A stretch of DNA of 64,000 bases, taken from positions 2,542,001 through 2,606,000 of the forward strand of contig NZ_CP020880.1 of NCBI RefSeq assembly GCF_002157855.1, read 5' to 3'. The notes under the pieces were generated by a model. That model made no database searches. It saw only the letters and a program-made list of their open reading frames with translations, and was not told where the DNA came from. The translations under genes were made by a program, and so were the position numbers. This document shows, piece by piece, positions 38,407 through 46,097 of the stretch. The stretch is from Sutcliffiella horikoshii. Its GTDB lineage: Bacteria > Bacillota > Bacilli > Bacillales > Bacillaceae_I. Position 1 is the stretch's first letter. Every line of letters begins with the position of its first letter.

Positions 38407-38634
38407 CTACTCCCCGTAATGATAAAAGAATACCAAGCGCTGCAGCCAGCCCTCATCCCTTTCTTCTACCATTTTTGTCACTTTCACCGCTGCCCCTTCA
38501 GGCTCATCATAACGGTGATAATTCTGATATTCTTGATTAATCCACATTATTCCATAGTAAAATAAGACCGTACAACCGGTAAATAAAATAAATACTTTAA
38601 ATGTATTATAGCATGAATCTATAATATTCTTCAT
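38407..38634 (-). CDS. yqzK: YqzK, DUF4227 small membrane protein
   Basis: 75 residues: one TM helix near the start (FKVFILFTGCTVLFYYGIMW), conserved YQNYHRYDEPEGAAVKV and C-terminal RLVFFYHYGE. Start ATG 38634 lies nine bases after GGAGG; the longer frame to 38658 is not used. Function unknown. Its stop is six bases before xerD. Confidence 0.85.
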   Translation of the reverse strand: MKNIIDSCYNTFKVFILFTGCTVLFYYGIMWINQEYQNYHRYDEPEGAAVKVTKMVEERDEGWLQRLVFFYHYGE

Positions 38635-38732
38635 AAAAGTCAACCTCCAACCATGCAAGTTATCCCAATAAACTTGTCTTTATTAGAAGGTATGACAAAT
38701 TAAAGAAGAATTATACCTTTAAATCCAAAATA

Positions 38733-38767
38733 AAAACCTTTCCCATCTATATTGGAAAAGGTTTATG
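38733..38767 (-). terminator. Terminator after fur
   Basis: Minus-strand stem AAACCTTTTCC with GGGAAAGGTTT and following TTTATTTT, overlapping the fur stop codon. Confidence 0.8.
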
Positions 38768-39230
38768 TATTCTCTTCTTCCGATTGTTCATCAGGATCTT
38801 GGCAACGATGGCAAATGCCATGAAAGGTTAAACGGTGGTCCTTTATTTTGAAGTTCCAATCACGTTCTACGATTGCTTCCACATCTTCTAGTAGATCGTC
38901 TTGAATCTCATCAACCGCACCACACTCTATGCAAACTAAATGATGATGGAAATGCTTAGCACCTTCTTGTCGAAGATCATAGCGTGATACCCCATCGCCA
39001 AAATTTATTTTATCAACAATTTTCAGTTCCGTCAGTAATTCCAATGTTCGATATACAGTAGCTAGTCCAATCTCAGGTGACTTTTCTTTCACGAGGAGGT
39101 ATACATCTTCCGCGCTCAAATGGTCCTCTTCATGTTCCAGCAAGACTCGGACTGTTGATTCTCGCTGAGGAGTTAGCTTATAGCTTGCGGAATGCAGTAG
39201 CTTTTTTATGCGATCTATCCTATTTTCCAT
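38763..39230 (-). CDS. fur: Fur, ferric uptake regulator
   Basis: Iron-responsive repressor, 155 residues. Winged-helix DNA-binding part 1-85 (TPQRESTVRVLLEHEEDHLS; GLATVYRTLELLTE). Metal sites in the hinge and dimer domain: HFHHHLVCIECGAVDEI (His cluster and CXXC) and FHGICHRCQDPDEQ (second CXXC). The HHHLVC pattern and context separate it from PerR and Zur. Two PerR/Fur-like boxes lie upstream, between fur and spoIIM. Confidence 0.94.
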   Translation of the reverse strand: MENRIDRIKKLLHSASYKLTPQRESTVRVLLEHEEDHLSAEDVYLLVKEKSPEIGLATVYRTLELLTELKIVDKINFGDGVSRYDLRQEGAKHFHHHLVCIECGAVDEIQDDLLEDVEAIVERDWNFKIKDHRLTFHGICHRCQDPDEQSEEENT

Positions 39231-39293
39231 TTCGTTCCCTCCCTCGCTTTACCACTTTATTTTATCGAAAGCGCAGGGAACTGTCAAAGAAAA

Positions 39294-39331
39294 AAATAAT
39301 CATTATAAATAAGTGAAAATAATCATTATTA
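39294..39331. promoter_or_regulatory. Tandem PerR/Fur-type boxes upstream of fur
   Basis: Two 15-base 7-1-7 palindromes: AAATAATCATTATAA (39294-39308) and AAATAATCATTATTA (39317-39331), centres 23 bases apart. The first differs from the PerR box TTATAATNATTATAA at two positions. In B. subtilis fur is repressed by PerR. Confidence 0.65.
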
Positions 39332-39339
39332 TTTTGGCA

Positions 39340-39981
39340 TCATTCTAATATAGAGATCACAGATTTCATGAAGACCGGAGAAGCCAATGCTTCAATTAGT
39401 GAAGCACCCACAAGCAGTAAGCAAATCAGTCCCATCGCCATCGTATATCTCATGAACTGTTGAAAAAACGGTTCTTGTATTCTTTTTACAAATTGCTGCC
39501 TGATCATCTTTAAGGAAAAGGCCACCGATAAAGTTCCAATGATAATGTATGCAGGGATGGCGATCATATTTTGTGGAAGAATGGCCACAAAAGAAAAAAG
39601 GAACCCTTTCCAGCTTAGTTGATTTACTAAAAACCCCACGGTAAATCCGACTACCACACCTTTTAAAAAGAGTAGGATCAAAATAACCGGTAGCCCAATA
39701 ATGGATATGCCGAGCACCCACATCAAAAGAACGTATTTAATGTTATGAAAATAACTCTGAAAGAATATGTCTTTGGAGCTTGCAAACTGTCCTTCTTCCA
39801 CCTGTCCAAAGAAGCGGCTCAAATAAACAAAAAGATCTTGTTTTTGTGAAAAGTTCATGCTATTGACCACGATGGCCCCGAAGATTACTCCCATGAAAAA
39901 AAGCACCACTATAAACAAATATAGAGAGGAGTGTTCTTTTATATGCCCTAGTAAAATAGTAAACCGCGACTGTTTTTTCAT
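39340..39981 (-). CDS. spoIIM: SpoIIM, stage II sporulation protein M
   Basis: Membrane scaffold of the SpoIIDMP complex that degrades peptidoglycan during engulfment. 213 residues from ATG 39981 (AGGAGGAAGAGGG upstream). About five TM helices: LYLFIVVLFFMGVIFGAIV, NIKYVLLMWVLGISIIGLPV, KGVVVGFTVGFLV, LFSFVAILPQNMIAIPAYI and the final YTMAMGLICLLLVGASLIE. SigE-controlled in B. subtilis. Confidence 0.93.
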   Translation of the reverse strand: MKKQSRFTILLGHIKEHSSLYLFIVVLFFMGVIFGAIVVNSMNFSQKQDLFVYLSRFFGQVEEGQFASSKDIFFQSYFHNIKYVLLMWVLGISIIGLPVILILLFLKGVVVGFTVGFLVNQLSWKGFLFSFVAILPQNMIAIPAYIIIGTLSVAFSLKMIRQQFVKRIQEPFFQQFMRYTMAMGLICLLLVGASLIEALASPVFMKSVISILE

Positions 39982-40087
39982 CCCTCTTCCTCCTATCACT
40001 CTCTTACTAGAGTGTATGATAGAGGTGGGGAAGTATGACTTGTTTTATGGGGAGAATTTTTAGAGGGGAGTTATTGCGTCTCACACG

Positions 40088-41254
40088 TCATTCATCACTT
40101 ACCTTACCAAACCTGCCCCCACCACCAGCTTTAAACGCCAGCCTTCCGCTTCGAGCAGCCACAATGAGAGACGCGATCTTTTCCCCTACAACTTCCACTA
40201 ATTCTTCTTGACTTGCTTCATGCAGGATTCCCATTTCTGTACCGAAAACTCCCCGTAATTTCATCAAAGTCTTCGGTCCAACACCAGGAATGAAATCCAA
40301 TGGGACCTGATGTATGTAAGGCGGGCGGGGTTTCAATGGTTCCTCATTATCAGCCAGCTCCTCTATCCGATCCGAAACACCCTTAACGAATTTCATGTGG
40401 TCACAACTTCCACAAATATCTTCCCCCTGCATTAATGGAGTAAAGCACTTTTCACAAACTGTCGTATAGTACTTCCCTAATTGCGGGCTCAAACCGTAAT
40501 TTGCAACCACTCTTCTCCCATCCACTTCCTTCAAAGCAAGACGCAATTCTTTAAAACTTGGTTCCTTCATGCAAATCTTTTGATACTCTCTTGCAATTTT
40601 ACCAACCGAATGAGCATCAGAATTTGAAAGGAACGCATACTTGGACAGCTCACTTAATTGGCCCGCCATAGAGGTGTCCGCACTTAACCCAAGCTCGATT
40701 GCATCAATCAGGTCAGGATCGAATACTTCCGTCAAACTTTTCTTAACACCCTTGCCATACAAACTTTTAAAAGGTGTAAAAACATGAGCTGGGATAAACA
40801 GGCCGCCCAGACGATTTACCTCACGCTGAATAACAACCGCATTCTCATACACTCGTTGTGTGGACAGCGTAACATTTTTCATTCGCTTACTAAGCCAGTT
40901 GGAGAATTCCACCATTTTATCCACTGTCTTCATATAACATAGTGCATGTATCAAGCCCTGACAGTTCTCATCATATATTTCGATTTCCGCACCAAGAATC
41001 AATGTAATATCTCCCATGCGTACACCACCGTCAACAAGCTCCACCAACTCACCAGATGCAATGCGATTACGAAGGCCGATAAGCACTTCAGGTACCTGGC
41101 AATCGATGACACCTACCATATCCAAGCCCTTTTTAAAGCGAGCCTCTTCCAAAACAGCCTCCAATGTTAATTTATTGGAGGCTGTAATTTTTACCGGCTT
41201 TCCACTGGCTGTCCGGCCCAAATGTATATGTAAATCGGCAAAATAATCTTGCAT
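40088..41254 (-). CDS. yqxK: YqxK, endonuclease Q family protein (PHP, zinc finger, HhH)
   Basis: 388 residues. PHP metal domain 1-235: DLHIHLG, PAHVFTPFKSLYG and FLSNSDAHSVGKIAREY. A Cys4 zinc finger follows (CEKCFTPLMQGEDICGSC, about 275-295), then a helix-hairpin-helix DNA-binding part (IPGVGPKTLMKLRGVFG, about 333-350). This order is that of EndoQ, which nicks 5' to deaminated bases in DNA; activity of the Bacillus protein is inferred. It follows nudF after nine bases. Confidence 0.88.
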   Translation of the reverse strand: MQDYFADLHIHLGRTASGKPVKITASNKLTLEAVLEEARFKKGLDMVGVIDCQVPEVLIGLRNRIASGELVELVDGGVRMGDITLILGAEIEIYDENCQGLIHALCYMKTVDKMVEFSNWLSKRMKNVTLSTQRVYENAVVIQREVNRLGGLFIPAHVFTPFKSLYGKGVKKSLTEVFDPDLIDAIELGLSADTSMAGQLSELSKYAFLSNSDAHSVGKIAREYQKICMKEPSFKELRLALKEVDGRRVVANYGLSPQLGKYYTTVCEKCFTPLMQGEDICGSCDHMKFVKGVSDRIEELADNEEPLKPRPPYIHQVPLDFIPGVGPKTLMKLRGVFGTEMGILHEASQEELVEVVGEKIASLIVAARSGRLAFKAGGGGRFGKVSDE

Positions 41255-41263
41255 GCCTCTCCC

Positions 41264-41815
41264 CTACTTTCGAAACAATGTTTGCATTTGCAAATACTGC
41301 ACGGCATAAGCAGTCTTCGCATCATAAATTTCCTTTTTATCTATAAGTTCAAGCGCCTCTTCTAATGACACTTCCAACAGATCCACAAATTCATCCTCAT
41401 CTAACTGATGTTCTTCAGTGTCTTTGCGCAGCCCTTTTGCAATGAATACGTGTACCAATTCATCTGCAAAACCAGGTGAAGTATAAAAAGAAATCAATGG
41501 CTCTAATTCATCACATGTATAACCAGTTTCCTCTTGCAGTTCGCGTTTTGCGGTGACAATCGGCTCTTCGCCTTTCTCTAGCTTTCCTGCAGGAATCTCC
41601 ACCAAATTACGCTCCATTGCCTTTCTATATTGACGGACCATAATGATCTTGTTCTCCTCCGTTACAGCTATTACCGCCACTGCACCGGGGTGTTTGATAA
41701 TTTCTCGTTTACTTGTTTTTCCGTTTGGAAGTTCCACATCCTCTAAATATAAATCAATGATTCTTCCGGAGAATAATTTTTCACTATGTAACGTTTTTTC
41801 TTTTAAATGATCCAT
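41264..41815 (-). CDS. nudF: NudF, ADP-ribose pyrophosphatase
   Basis: NUDIX hydrolase that splits ADP-ribose into AMP and ribose-5-phosphate. 183 residues. NUDIX box GKLEKGEEPIVTAKRELQEE (about 77-96), and SFYTSPGFADELVHVFIA typical of this subfamily. Start ATG 41815 (MDHLKEKTLHSEKLFSG) agrees with the family; the frame to 41887 would run into the mciZ control region. Confidence 0.93.
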   Translation of the reverse strand: MDHLKEKTLHSEKLFSGRIIDLYLEDVELPNGKTSKREIIKHPGAVAVIAVTEENKIIMVRQYRKAMERNLVEIPAGKLEKGEEPIVTAKRELQEETGYTCDELEPLISFYTSPGFADELVHVFIAKGLRKDTEEHQLDEDEFVDLLEVSLEEALELIDKKEIYDAKTAYAVQYLQMQTLFRK

Positions 41816-41851
41816 CCCGACCGCTCCTTGTTCTGTAGTCATCCATTTCTT

Positions 41852-41859
41852 CATACATT
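41852..41859 (+). promoter_or_regulatory. Possible SigE -10 element of mciZ
   Basis: CATACATT fits the SigE -10 consensus CATACANT, 30 bases before the mciZ start. The matching -35 is weak (TTCTGT, 15-base spacing). mciZ is SigE-dependent in B. subtilis. Confidence 0.4.
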
Positions 41860-41888
41860 CTACCATAGAAGGGTTAGGAGGGAGCAAA

Positions 41889-42020
41889 TTGAAAGTCTAT
41901 GTCCGTCCAAACAATATCGTATTGGTAGGAAAGGCTTGGGAAATACGAAACAAGCTTAGGGAATATTCCCTTCATCACGTGTATGTGAAAACATGGATTA
42001 ACGCCTTAAAAGATGAATGA
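41889..42020 (+). CDS. mciZ: MciZ, mother-cell inhibitor of FtsZ
   Basis: 43-residue peptide that caps FtsZ filaments during sporulation and so blocks Z-ring formation in the mother cell. It starts at TTG 41889, six bases after GGAGGG. The sequence KVYVRPNNIVLVGKAWEIRN shares the VVLVGKAWEIR core and following KLREY with B. subtilis MciZ, and the YVKTWI end matches YVKDWI. Length is 43 against 40 there. Position between nudF and yqkF is conserved. The high similarity of the FtsZ-binding part supports normal function. Confidence 0.92.
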   Translation: MKVYVRPNNIVLVGKAWEIRNKLREYSLHHVYVKTWINALKDE

Positions 42021-42071
42021 TTTGTAGCAGAGCCCTCCTTTTCGGTAAAATGATGAAAAGGAGGCGTTTTT

Positions 42072-42995
42072 TTGTTATCTAAAAATCGACTTGGCAAATC
42101 AGAATTATATGTAAGCCAATTGGGGCTTGGTTGTATGTCCCTTGGCACCGAAGAAACGAAAGCAATAGATATTGTAAAAAGAGCGCTTGATTTAGGGATC
42201 AATTATTTAGATACTGCAGACTTGTATGATTTCGGACAGAATGAGGAACTGGTAGGTAGAGCTTTAAAAGGGCAACGCGACAAAGTCGTGCTTGCAACAA
42301 AAGCAGGAAACAAATGGACGCAAGGGAAAGAAGGCTGGGAATGGGATCCTTCCAAGCAGCATATTCAATCAGCAGTCAAAGACAGCCTGCGCCGCCTGCA
42401 AACCGATTACATCGATTTATATCAACTTCACGGAGGTACGATAGACGATCCAACCGAAGAAACCATTGAGGCATTTGAGGAGTTAAAAAAAGAAGGATAC
42501 ATCCGCGAATACGGAATCTCTTCCATTAGACCTAACGTTATTAAGCGGTTTGTAGAAAACTCCTCGATTGTATCGGTCATGATGCAATACAGCATGTTTG
42601 ATACACGGCCGGAAGAATGGTTGGATTATCTTCATGAAAACAATGTTAGTGTAATAGCTCGCGGTCCTCTAGCAAAAGGACTATTGTCGGAAAATGCTCT
42701 AAATAAGCTTCAAGACAAATTTAAAGGAAAAGGTTTTCTTGATTATAGTCATGAGGAGCTGGAGAATCTCTTACCAAAACTAATGAATGTTACTGGTGAG
42801 AAGCCACTTCAAACAACTGCATTTCATTACTGTTTGGCACACCATGCCGTCGCAGCGGTCATTCCTGGTGCAAGCTCCATTGAACAGTTGGAAGCGAACG
42901 TCCATGCCATGAATGAACAAGCAATCTCAGAAACACAATACTCAACAATCAAAGAACTCGTCAAGCAGTCTAATTACGACTCACATCGTGATTAA
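42072..42995 (+). CDS. yqkF: YqkF, aldo/keto reductase
   Basis: NADPH-dependent oxidoreductase, 307 residues. Catalytic tetrad parts: Asp/Tyr in YLDTADLYDFGQNEELVG, Lys in VVLATKAGNK, His in LYQLHGGTID. Coenzyme segment at AVIPGASSIEQLEANVHA. TTG 42072 lies seven bases after AAGGAGG. Substrate unknown. The order mciZ-yqkF matches B. subtilis. Confidence 0.92.
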   Translation: MLSKNRLGKSELYVSQLGLGCMSLGTEETKAIDIVKRALDLGINYLDTADLYDFGQNEELVGRALKGQRDKVVLATKAGNKWTQGKEGWEWDPSKQHIQSAVKDSLRRLQTDYIDLYQLHGGTIDDPTEETIEAFEELKKEGYIREYGISSIRPNVIKRFVENSSIVSVMMQYSMFDTRPEEWLDYLHENNVSVIARGPLAKGLLSENALNKLQDKFKGKGFLDYSHEELENLLPKLMNVTGEKPLQTTAFHYCLAHHAVAAVIPGASSIEQLEANVHAMNEQAISETQYSTIKELVKQSNYDSHRD

Positions 42996-42999
42996 TCTC

Positions 43000-43031
43000 A
43001 AACAGCTTCCTTTATCGGGATGCTGTTTTTT
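43000..43031 (+). terminator. Terminator after yqkF
   Basis: Inverted AAACAGC/GCTGTTT with TTTTTTG following. Confidence 0.7.
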
Positions 43032-43100
43032 TGTTAATTTGAAACTTATTCCATTTCCAAACGTAGAATAATTAAACTATAAACCGAAGGAGGAAACTTA

Positions 43101-43415
43101 ATGGTTAAATACCTTATCCTTTTAATCATTGTCCTAGCAGTGGAAATCGGAATCCTACTCGGGATCTCCACCTATTTTGACTTTAACCTCTTAAGCACCA
43201 TGTTTTTCGGCTCTCTTTCCTTTGTCTTCATCGCATTCTTCACAAGCTCTTCAGGAGACATTTTCACCAAAAATTCAGAAGCAGCTGTTTTTGATTCCAT
43301 GGCCGGTCGATACAATCCGCAACAACAAAAGCCAACATTACATATCGGGCCATTTTTGCTTGGATCTCTGCTATGTTTGGCTGTCTACTTCATTATGGCT
43401 TTTTTCCTTTCATAA
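43101..43415 (+). CDS. Small membrane protein of unknown function
   Basis: 104 residues. N-terminal helix (LILLIIVLAVEIGILLGIS), a second at about 30-50 (LLSTMFFGSLSFVFIAFF), a hydrophilic middle with DIFTKNSEAAVFDSMAGRYN, and a last helix (PFLLGSLLCLAVYFIMAFFL). GGAGG precedes ATG 43101. I do not name a family with certainty; DUF3899 is a possibility. It is convergent with yqkE and shares a hairpin terminator with it. Confidence 0.75.
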   Translation: MVKYLILLIIVLAVEIGILLGISTYFDFNLLSTMFFGSLSFVFIAFFTSSSGDIFTKNSEAAVFDSMAGRYNPQQQKPTLHIGPFLLGSLLCLAVYFIMAFFLS

Positions 43416-43423
43416 CAAAAAAG

Positions 43424-43456
43424 AGAATGGTTAAGTTGCGCAGGACCATTCTCTCG
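43424..43456. terminator. Bidirectional hairpin between convergent genes
   Basis: AGAGAATGGT pairs with ACCATTCTCT; flanking A and T rich stretches on both sides. Confidence 0.65.
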
Positions 43457-43477
43457 TTTACTTTCGTTTTCTCACTC

Positions 43478-43732
43478 TTACTTGAATTCTTTCCAGTTTT
43501 GATTACTTTCTGCAAACAGTTCTTCAAACGATTTATTCTTCTCTTTTAAACGTTTTTCTTCTTTTTTTCTTTCAGCCTCTTCCGCTTTTTGTTTTTGTTC
43601 TGTTTGAACCAGTTGGTCCTTCATTGATTTCAATTTCGAATATACATCGCCCTCTAATTGATCTTTTAGTGATATTTTCTCTTCCTTCTTGTTCGTCAAA
43701 GGTCTTTGGTTATTCTTATGCTTTTTCTTCAC
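43478..43732 (-). CDS. yqkE: YqkE, DUF3886 protein
   Basis: 84 residues, very rich in Lys and Glu. Mostly one charged helix (about 22-70) that could form a coiled coil, ending SFEELFAESNQNWKEFK. The composition, length and neighbourhood (yqkF, nudF) match YqkE. Start GTG 43732 follows AGGAG by ten bases. Function unknown. Confidence 0.82.
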   Translation of the reverse strand: MKKKHKNNQRPLTNKKEEKISLKDQLEGDVYSKLKSMKDQLVQTEQKQKAEEAERKKEEKRLKEKNKSFEELFAESNQNWKEFK

Positions 43733-43840
43733 GGCAAGCCCACTCCTATAATCACGTTTTCTAGTAGTATAGCAAATTATGATTCACCCATAAACAATCA
43801 ACTAAAATAAACTAGCTTCTTAAAGATAAATATTATTACT

Positions 43841-43855
43841 TTATAATTATTATAA
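43841..43855. promoter_or_regulatory. PerR box upstream of katA
   Basis: TTATAATTATTATAA is a perfect match to the PerR consensus TTATAATNATTATAA. It lies 8 bases upstream of the likely katA -35 element and predicts peroxide induction of katA. Confidence 0.88.
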
Positions 43856-43862
43856 AAAAGTA

Positions 43863-43890
43863 TTGATTTTCGTATGATAACTGTTATCAT
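43863..43890 (+). promoter_or_regulatory. katA promoter with a Fur-like palindrome in its core
   Basis: TTGATT (43863-43868) and TATCAT (43885-43890), spacer 16 bases. The perfect palindrome ATGATAACTGTTATCAT (43874-43890) covers the spacer and the -10 element. It differs from the Fur box TGATAATNATTATCA at two central positions. Confidence 0.6.
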
Positions 43891-43930
43891 TATAAAAGTA
43901 ATCTTACACATTAAATTGAGGTGAATGATT

Positions 43931-45388
43931 TTGACAACTAATAATAGACTCACAACTAGCTGGGGTGCTCCTGTTGGAGATAACCAGAATTCCATGACTG
44001 CCGGTTCCAAGGGACCTACACTCATACAAGATGTCCACCTTCTAGAGAAACTCGCACATTTCAATCGAGAACGGGTACCTGAACGTGTGGTTCACGCAAA
44101 AGGTGCAGGTGCACACGGCTATTTTGAAGTAACGAATGATGTTACAAAATACACGAAGGCAAAATTCCTCTCCGAAGTAGGAAAACGCACGCCAATTTTT
44201 GTCCGATTTTCCACGGTAGCTGGTGAGAACGGGTCTGCCGATTCAGTTCGTGATCCGCGTGGGTTTGCGGTGAAATTTTATACAGAAGTCGGAAACTATG
44301 ATCTTGTAGGAAACAATACACCGGTTTTCTTCATCCGAGATGCCATTAAGTTTCCAGACTTTATTCACACTCAAAAACGTCACCCTAAAACACATCTTAA
44401 AAATCCAAATGCCGTTTGGGATTTCTGGTCTCTTTCTCCTGAATCACTGCATCAAGTGACGATTCTGATGTCTGATCGTGGAATTCCTGCTACTTACCGT
44501 CATATGCATGGATTCGGTAGCCATACATTCAAATGGGTAAATGACAATGGTGATGGAGTTTGGGTTAAGTATCATTTTAAAACAGAACAAGGCATAAAAA
44601 ATCTGACGGAAGAGCTTGGAACGAAGATTGCCGGTGAGAACCCTGATTATCATACAGAGGATCTATTTAATTCCATTGAAAAAGGAGATTACCCGGCATG
44701 GAAGCTTTATGTCCAGATCATGCCAATGGAGGATGCTGATACTTATCGATTTGATCCATTTGATGTGACGAAAGTATGGTCTCAAAAAGATTATCCATTG
44801 ATAGAAGTTGGACGGATGGTATTGGATCGAAATCCTGAGAATTATTTTGCAGAGGTGGAGCAGGCAACTTTCTCTCCAGGCACACTTGTTCCTGGAATTG
44901 ATGTATCGCCTGACAAAATGCTGCAGGGGCGCCTTTTTGCCTACCATGACGCGCATCGCTACCGTGTTGGAGCGAACCACCAGGCTCTCCCAATAAACCG
45001 AGCAAGAAATGAAGTGCGCAACTATCAACGGGATGGCCAAATGAGGTTTGACAACAACGGTGGAGGTTCCGTTTATTATGAGCCGAACAGCTTTAATGGT
45101 CCGACTGAAACTGCTGATAATAAACCAGCTTCCTTTACTGTTTCTGGAATGGCAGACAGTGTGTCTTTTGATCATAATGATCATTACACACAAGCTGGAG
45201 ATTTATATCGCCTACTTTGTGAGGAAGAACGCACACGCTTGGTAAAAAATATTGTCGGGGCTATGATGCCGGTTGAAAATGAGGAAATCAAGCTTCGCCA
45301 AATCGGTCACTTCTATAAAGCTGATCCAGAATACGGAATTTGTGTTGCAGAAGGACTTGGCTTACAAATCCCACAGAAAGTACGCTAG
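43931..45388 (+). CDS. katA: KatA, vegetative heme catalase
   Basis: Breaks hydrogen peroxide into water and oxygen. 485 residues from TTG 43931. GAGGTGA abuts the ATG at 43925, so TTG six bases further is the better start. Small-subunit, clade 3 catalase. Active-site His in [14 protein letters not shown], Asn in [20 protein letters not shown], proximal heme Tyr in [15 protein letters not shown]. Very close to B. subtilis KatA through the whole length. Controlled by PerR box and perhaps Fur. Confidence 0.96.
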   Translation: MTTNNRLTTSWGAPVGDNQNSMTAGSKGPTLIQDVHLLEKLAHFNRERVPERVVHAKGAGAHGYFEVTNDVTKYTKAKFLSEVGKRTPIFVRFSTVAGENGSADSVRDPRGFAVKFYTEVGNYDLVGNNTPVFFIRDAIKFPDFIHTQKRHPKTHLKNPNAVWDFWSLSPESLHQVTILMSDRGIPATYRHMHGFGSHTFKWVNDNGDGVWVKYHFKTEQGIKNLTEELGTKIAGENPDYHTEDLFNSIEKGDYPAWKLYVQIMPMEDADTYRFDPFDVTKVWSQKDYPLIEVGRMVLDRNPENYFAEVEQATFSPGTLVPGIDVSPDKMLQGRLFAYHDAHRYRVGANHQALPINRARNEVRNYQRDGQMRFDNNGGGSVYYEPNSFNGPTETADNKPASFTVSGMADSVSFDHNDHYTQAGDLYRLLCEEERTRLVKNIVGAMMPVENEEIKLRQIGHFYKADPEYGICVAEGLGLQIPQKVR

Positions 45389-45437
45389 TTATATAGTTTA
45401 CTAAATATAGATTTCTCTTTTATTCTCATTTCTGTCA

Positions 45438-45468
45438 AGCAGGCACTGGTTATTGGTGCCTGCCTTAA
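45438..45468 (+). terminator. Hairpin after katA
   Basis: GCAGGCAC pairs with GTGCCTGC (perfect, loop TGGTTATTG), but the following T tract is short, so termination may be weak. Confidence 0.5.
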
Positions 45469-45494
45469 ATCTAGTTCAAAGGGAGGTTATCAAC

Positions 45495-45590
45495 TTGAAC
45501 AAAAAAATTTGCAAAACGTGTGAAAAGCCTGCAAAAAAATTAAAGCATTCTATATTATGTGGCTGTGGAGTGAAGATACTTTTAAAATAA
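45495..45590 (+). CDS. 31-residue zinc-ribbon micropeptide
   Basis: Open frame of 31 codons starting at TTG 45495, eight bases after GGGAGG. It reads as NKKICKTCEKPAKKLKHSIL then CGCGVKILLK. Two cysteine pairs (CKTC and CGC) with high Lys content suggest a small zinc knuckle that could bind nucleic acid. It lies just after katA. No known family is recognised. The strong ribosome site and cysteine spacing favour a real gene. Confidence 0.6.
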   Translation: MNKKICKTCEKPAKKLKHSILCGCGVKILLK

Positions 45591-45629
45591 GACCGGAAGA
45601 ATGCAAAGATTCAACCAGTCTTCTATACT

Positions 45630-45944
45630 TTAGCTACCTACCTTTTCCAGGTAGACGAATTTATTCTCTTTTGACATGGAAACAGAAGACAGAAGGATCC
45701 TCCACCCCTTCAAGGGACTTCCACATTTAAAGTGCATCGTCTCTGATTCTTGCAGTTCCACTGTGTAGGTTCTACTTACACACCAGTCCACTTTAATTTG
45801 AAATGTGTAGGTTCCCCGCTCCAGCTCAATCGTTTCTTTACCCCCATTTGCAATTTCACCAATAATTTTTTCATTAGCTAGAATCTGATAGTTTCTCATT
45901 TTGTTTGCAAATTGATCATCCCGCTCGAAAACTACTTTTGCCAT
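45630..45944 (-). CDS. Small protein of unknown function
   Basis: 104 residues from ATG 45944 with AGGAGGAAAAGAG upstream. Predicted mainly beta strands (NYQILANEKIIGEIANGG; ETIELERGTYTFQIKVDWC; RTYTVELQES). The layout of a short ligand-like beta sandwich resembles PEGA-type domains, but no clear match. No signal peptide. Not recognised. Confidence 0.72.
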   Translation of the reverse strand: MAKVVFERDDQFANKMRNYQILANEKIIGEIANGGKETIELERGTYTFQIKVDWCVSRTYTVELQESETMHFKCGSPLKGWRILLSSVSMSKENKFVYLEKVGS

Positions 45945-46046
45945 CTCTTTTCCTCCTAATCTATGCAAAAAATTCATACCAGGATTTTTACCCGTTTACT
46001 AATATTTACAAACCCTTCACCCTCTCTCTTTTTTCTCTTTATTCAT

Positions 46047-46081
46047 AAGAAAAGACAGCTTGGTTGTAAGCTGCCTTTTCC
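46047..46081 (-). terminator. Terminator after the WG-repeat gene
   Basis: Minus-strand AAAAGGCAGCTT/AAGCTGTCTTTT with ACAACC loop and T-rich tail. Confidence 0.8.
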
Positions 46082-46097
46082 GGTTTCTCCTTAACTA

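Noticed and set aside
44663-45193. 176-residue antisense frame inside katA
   Set aside because: Shadow of a highly conserved catalase; no ribosome site or family match.
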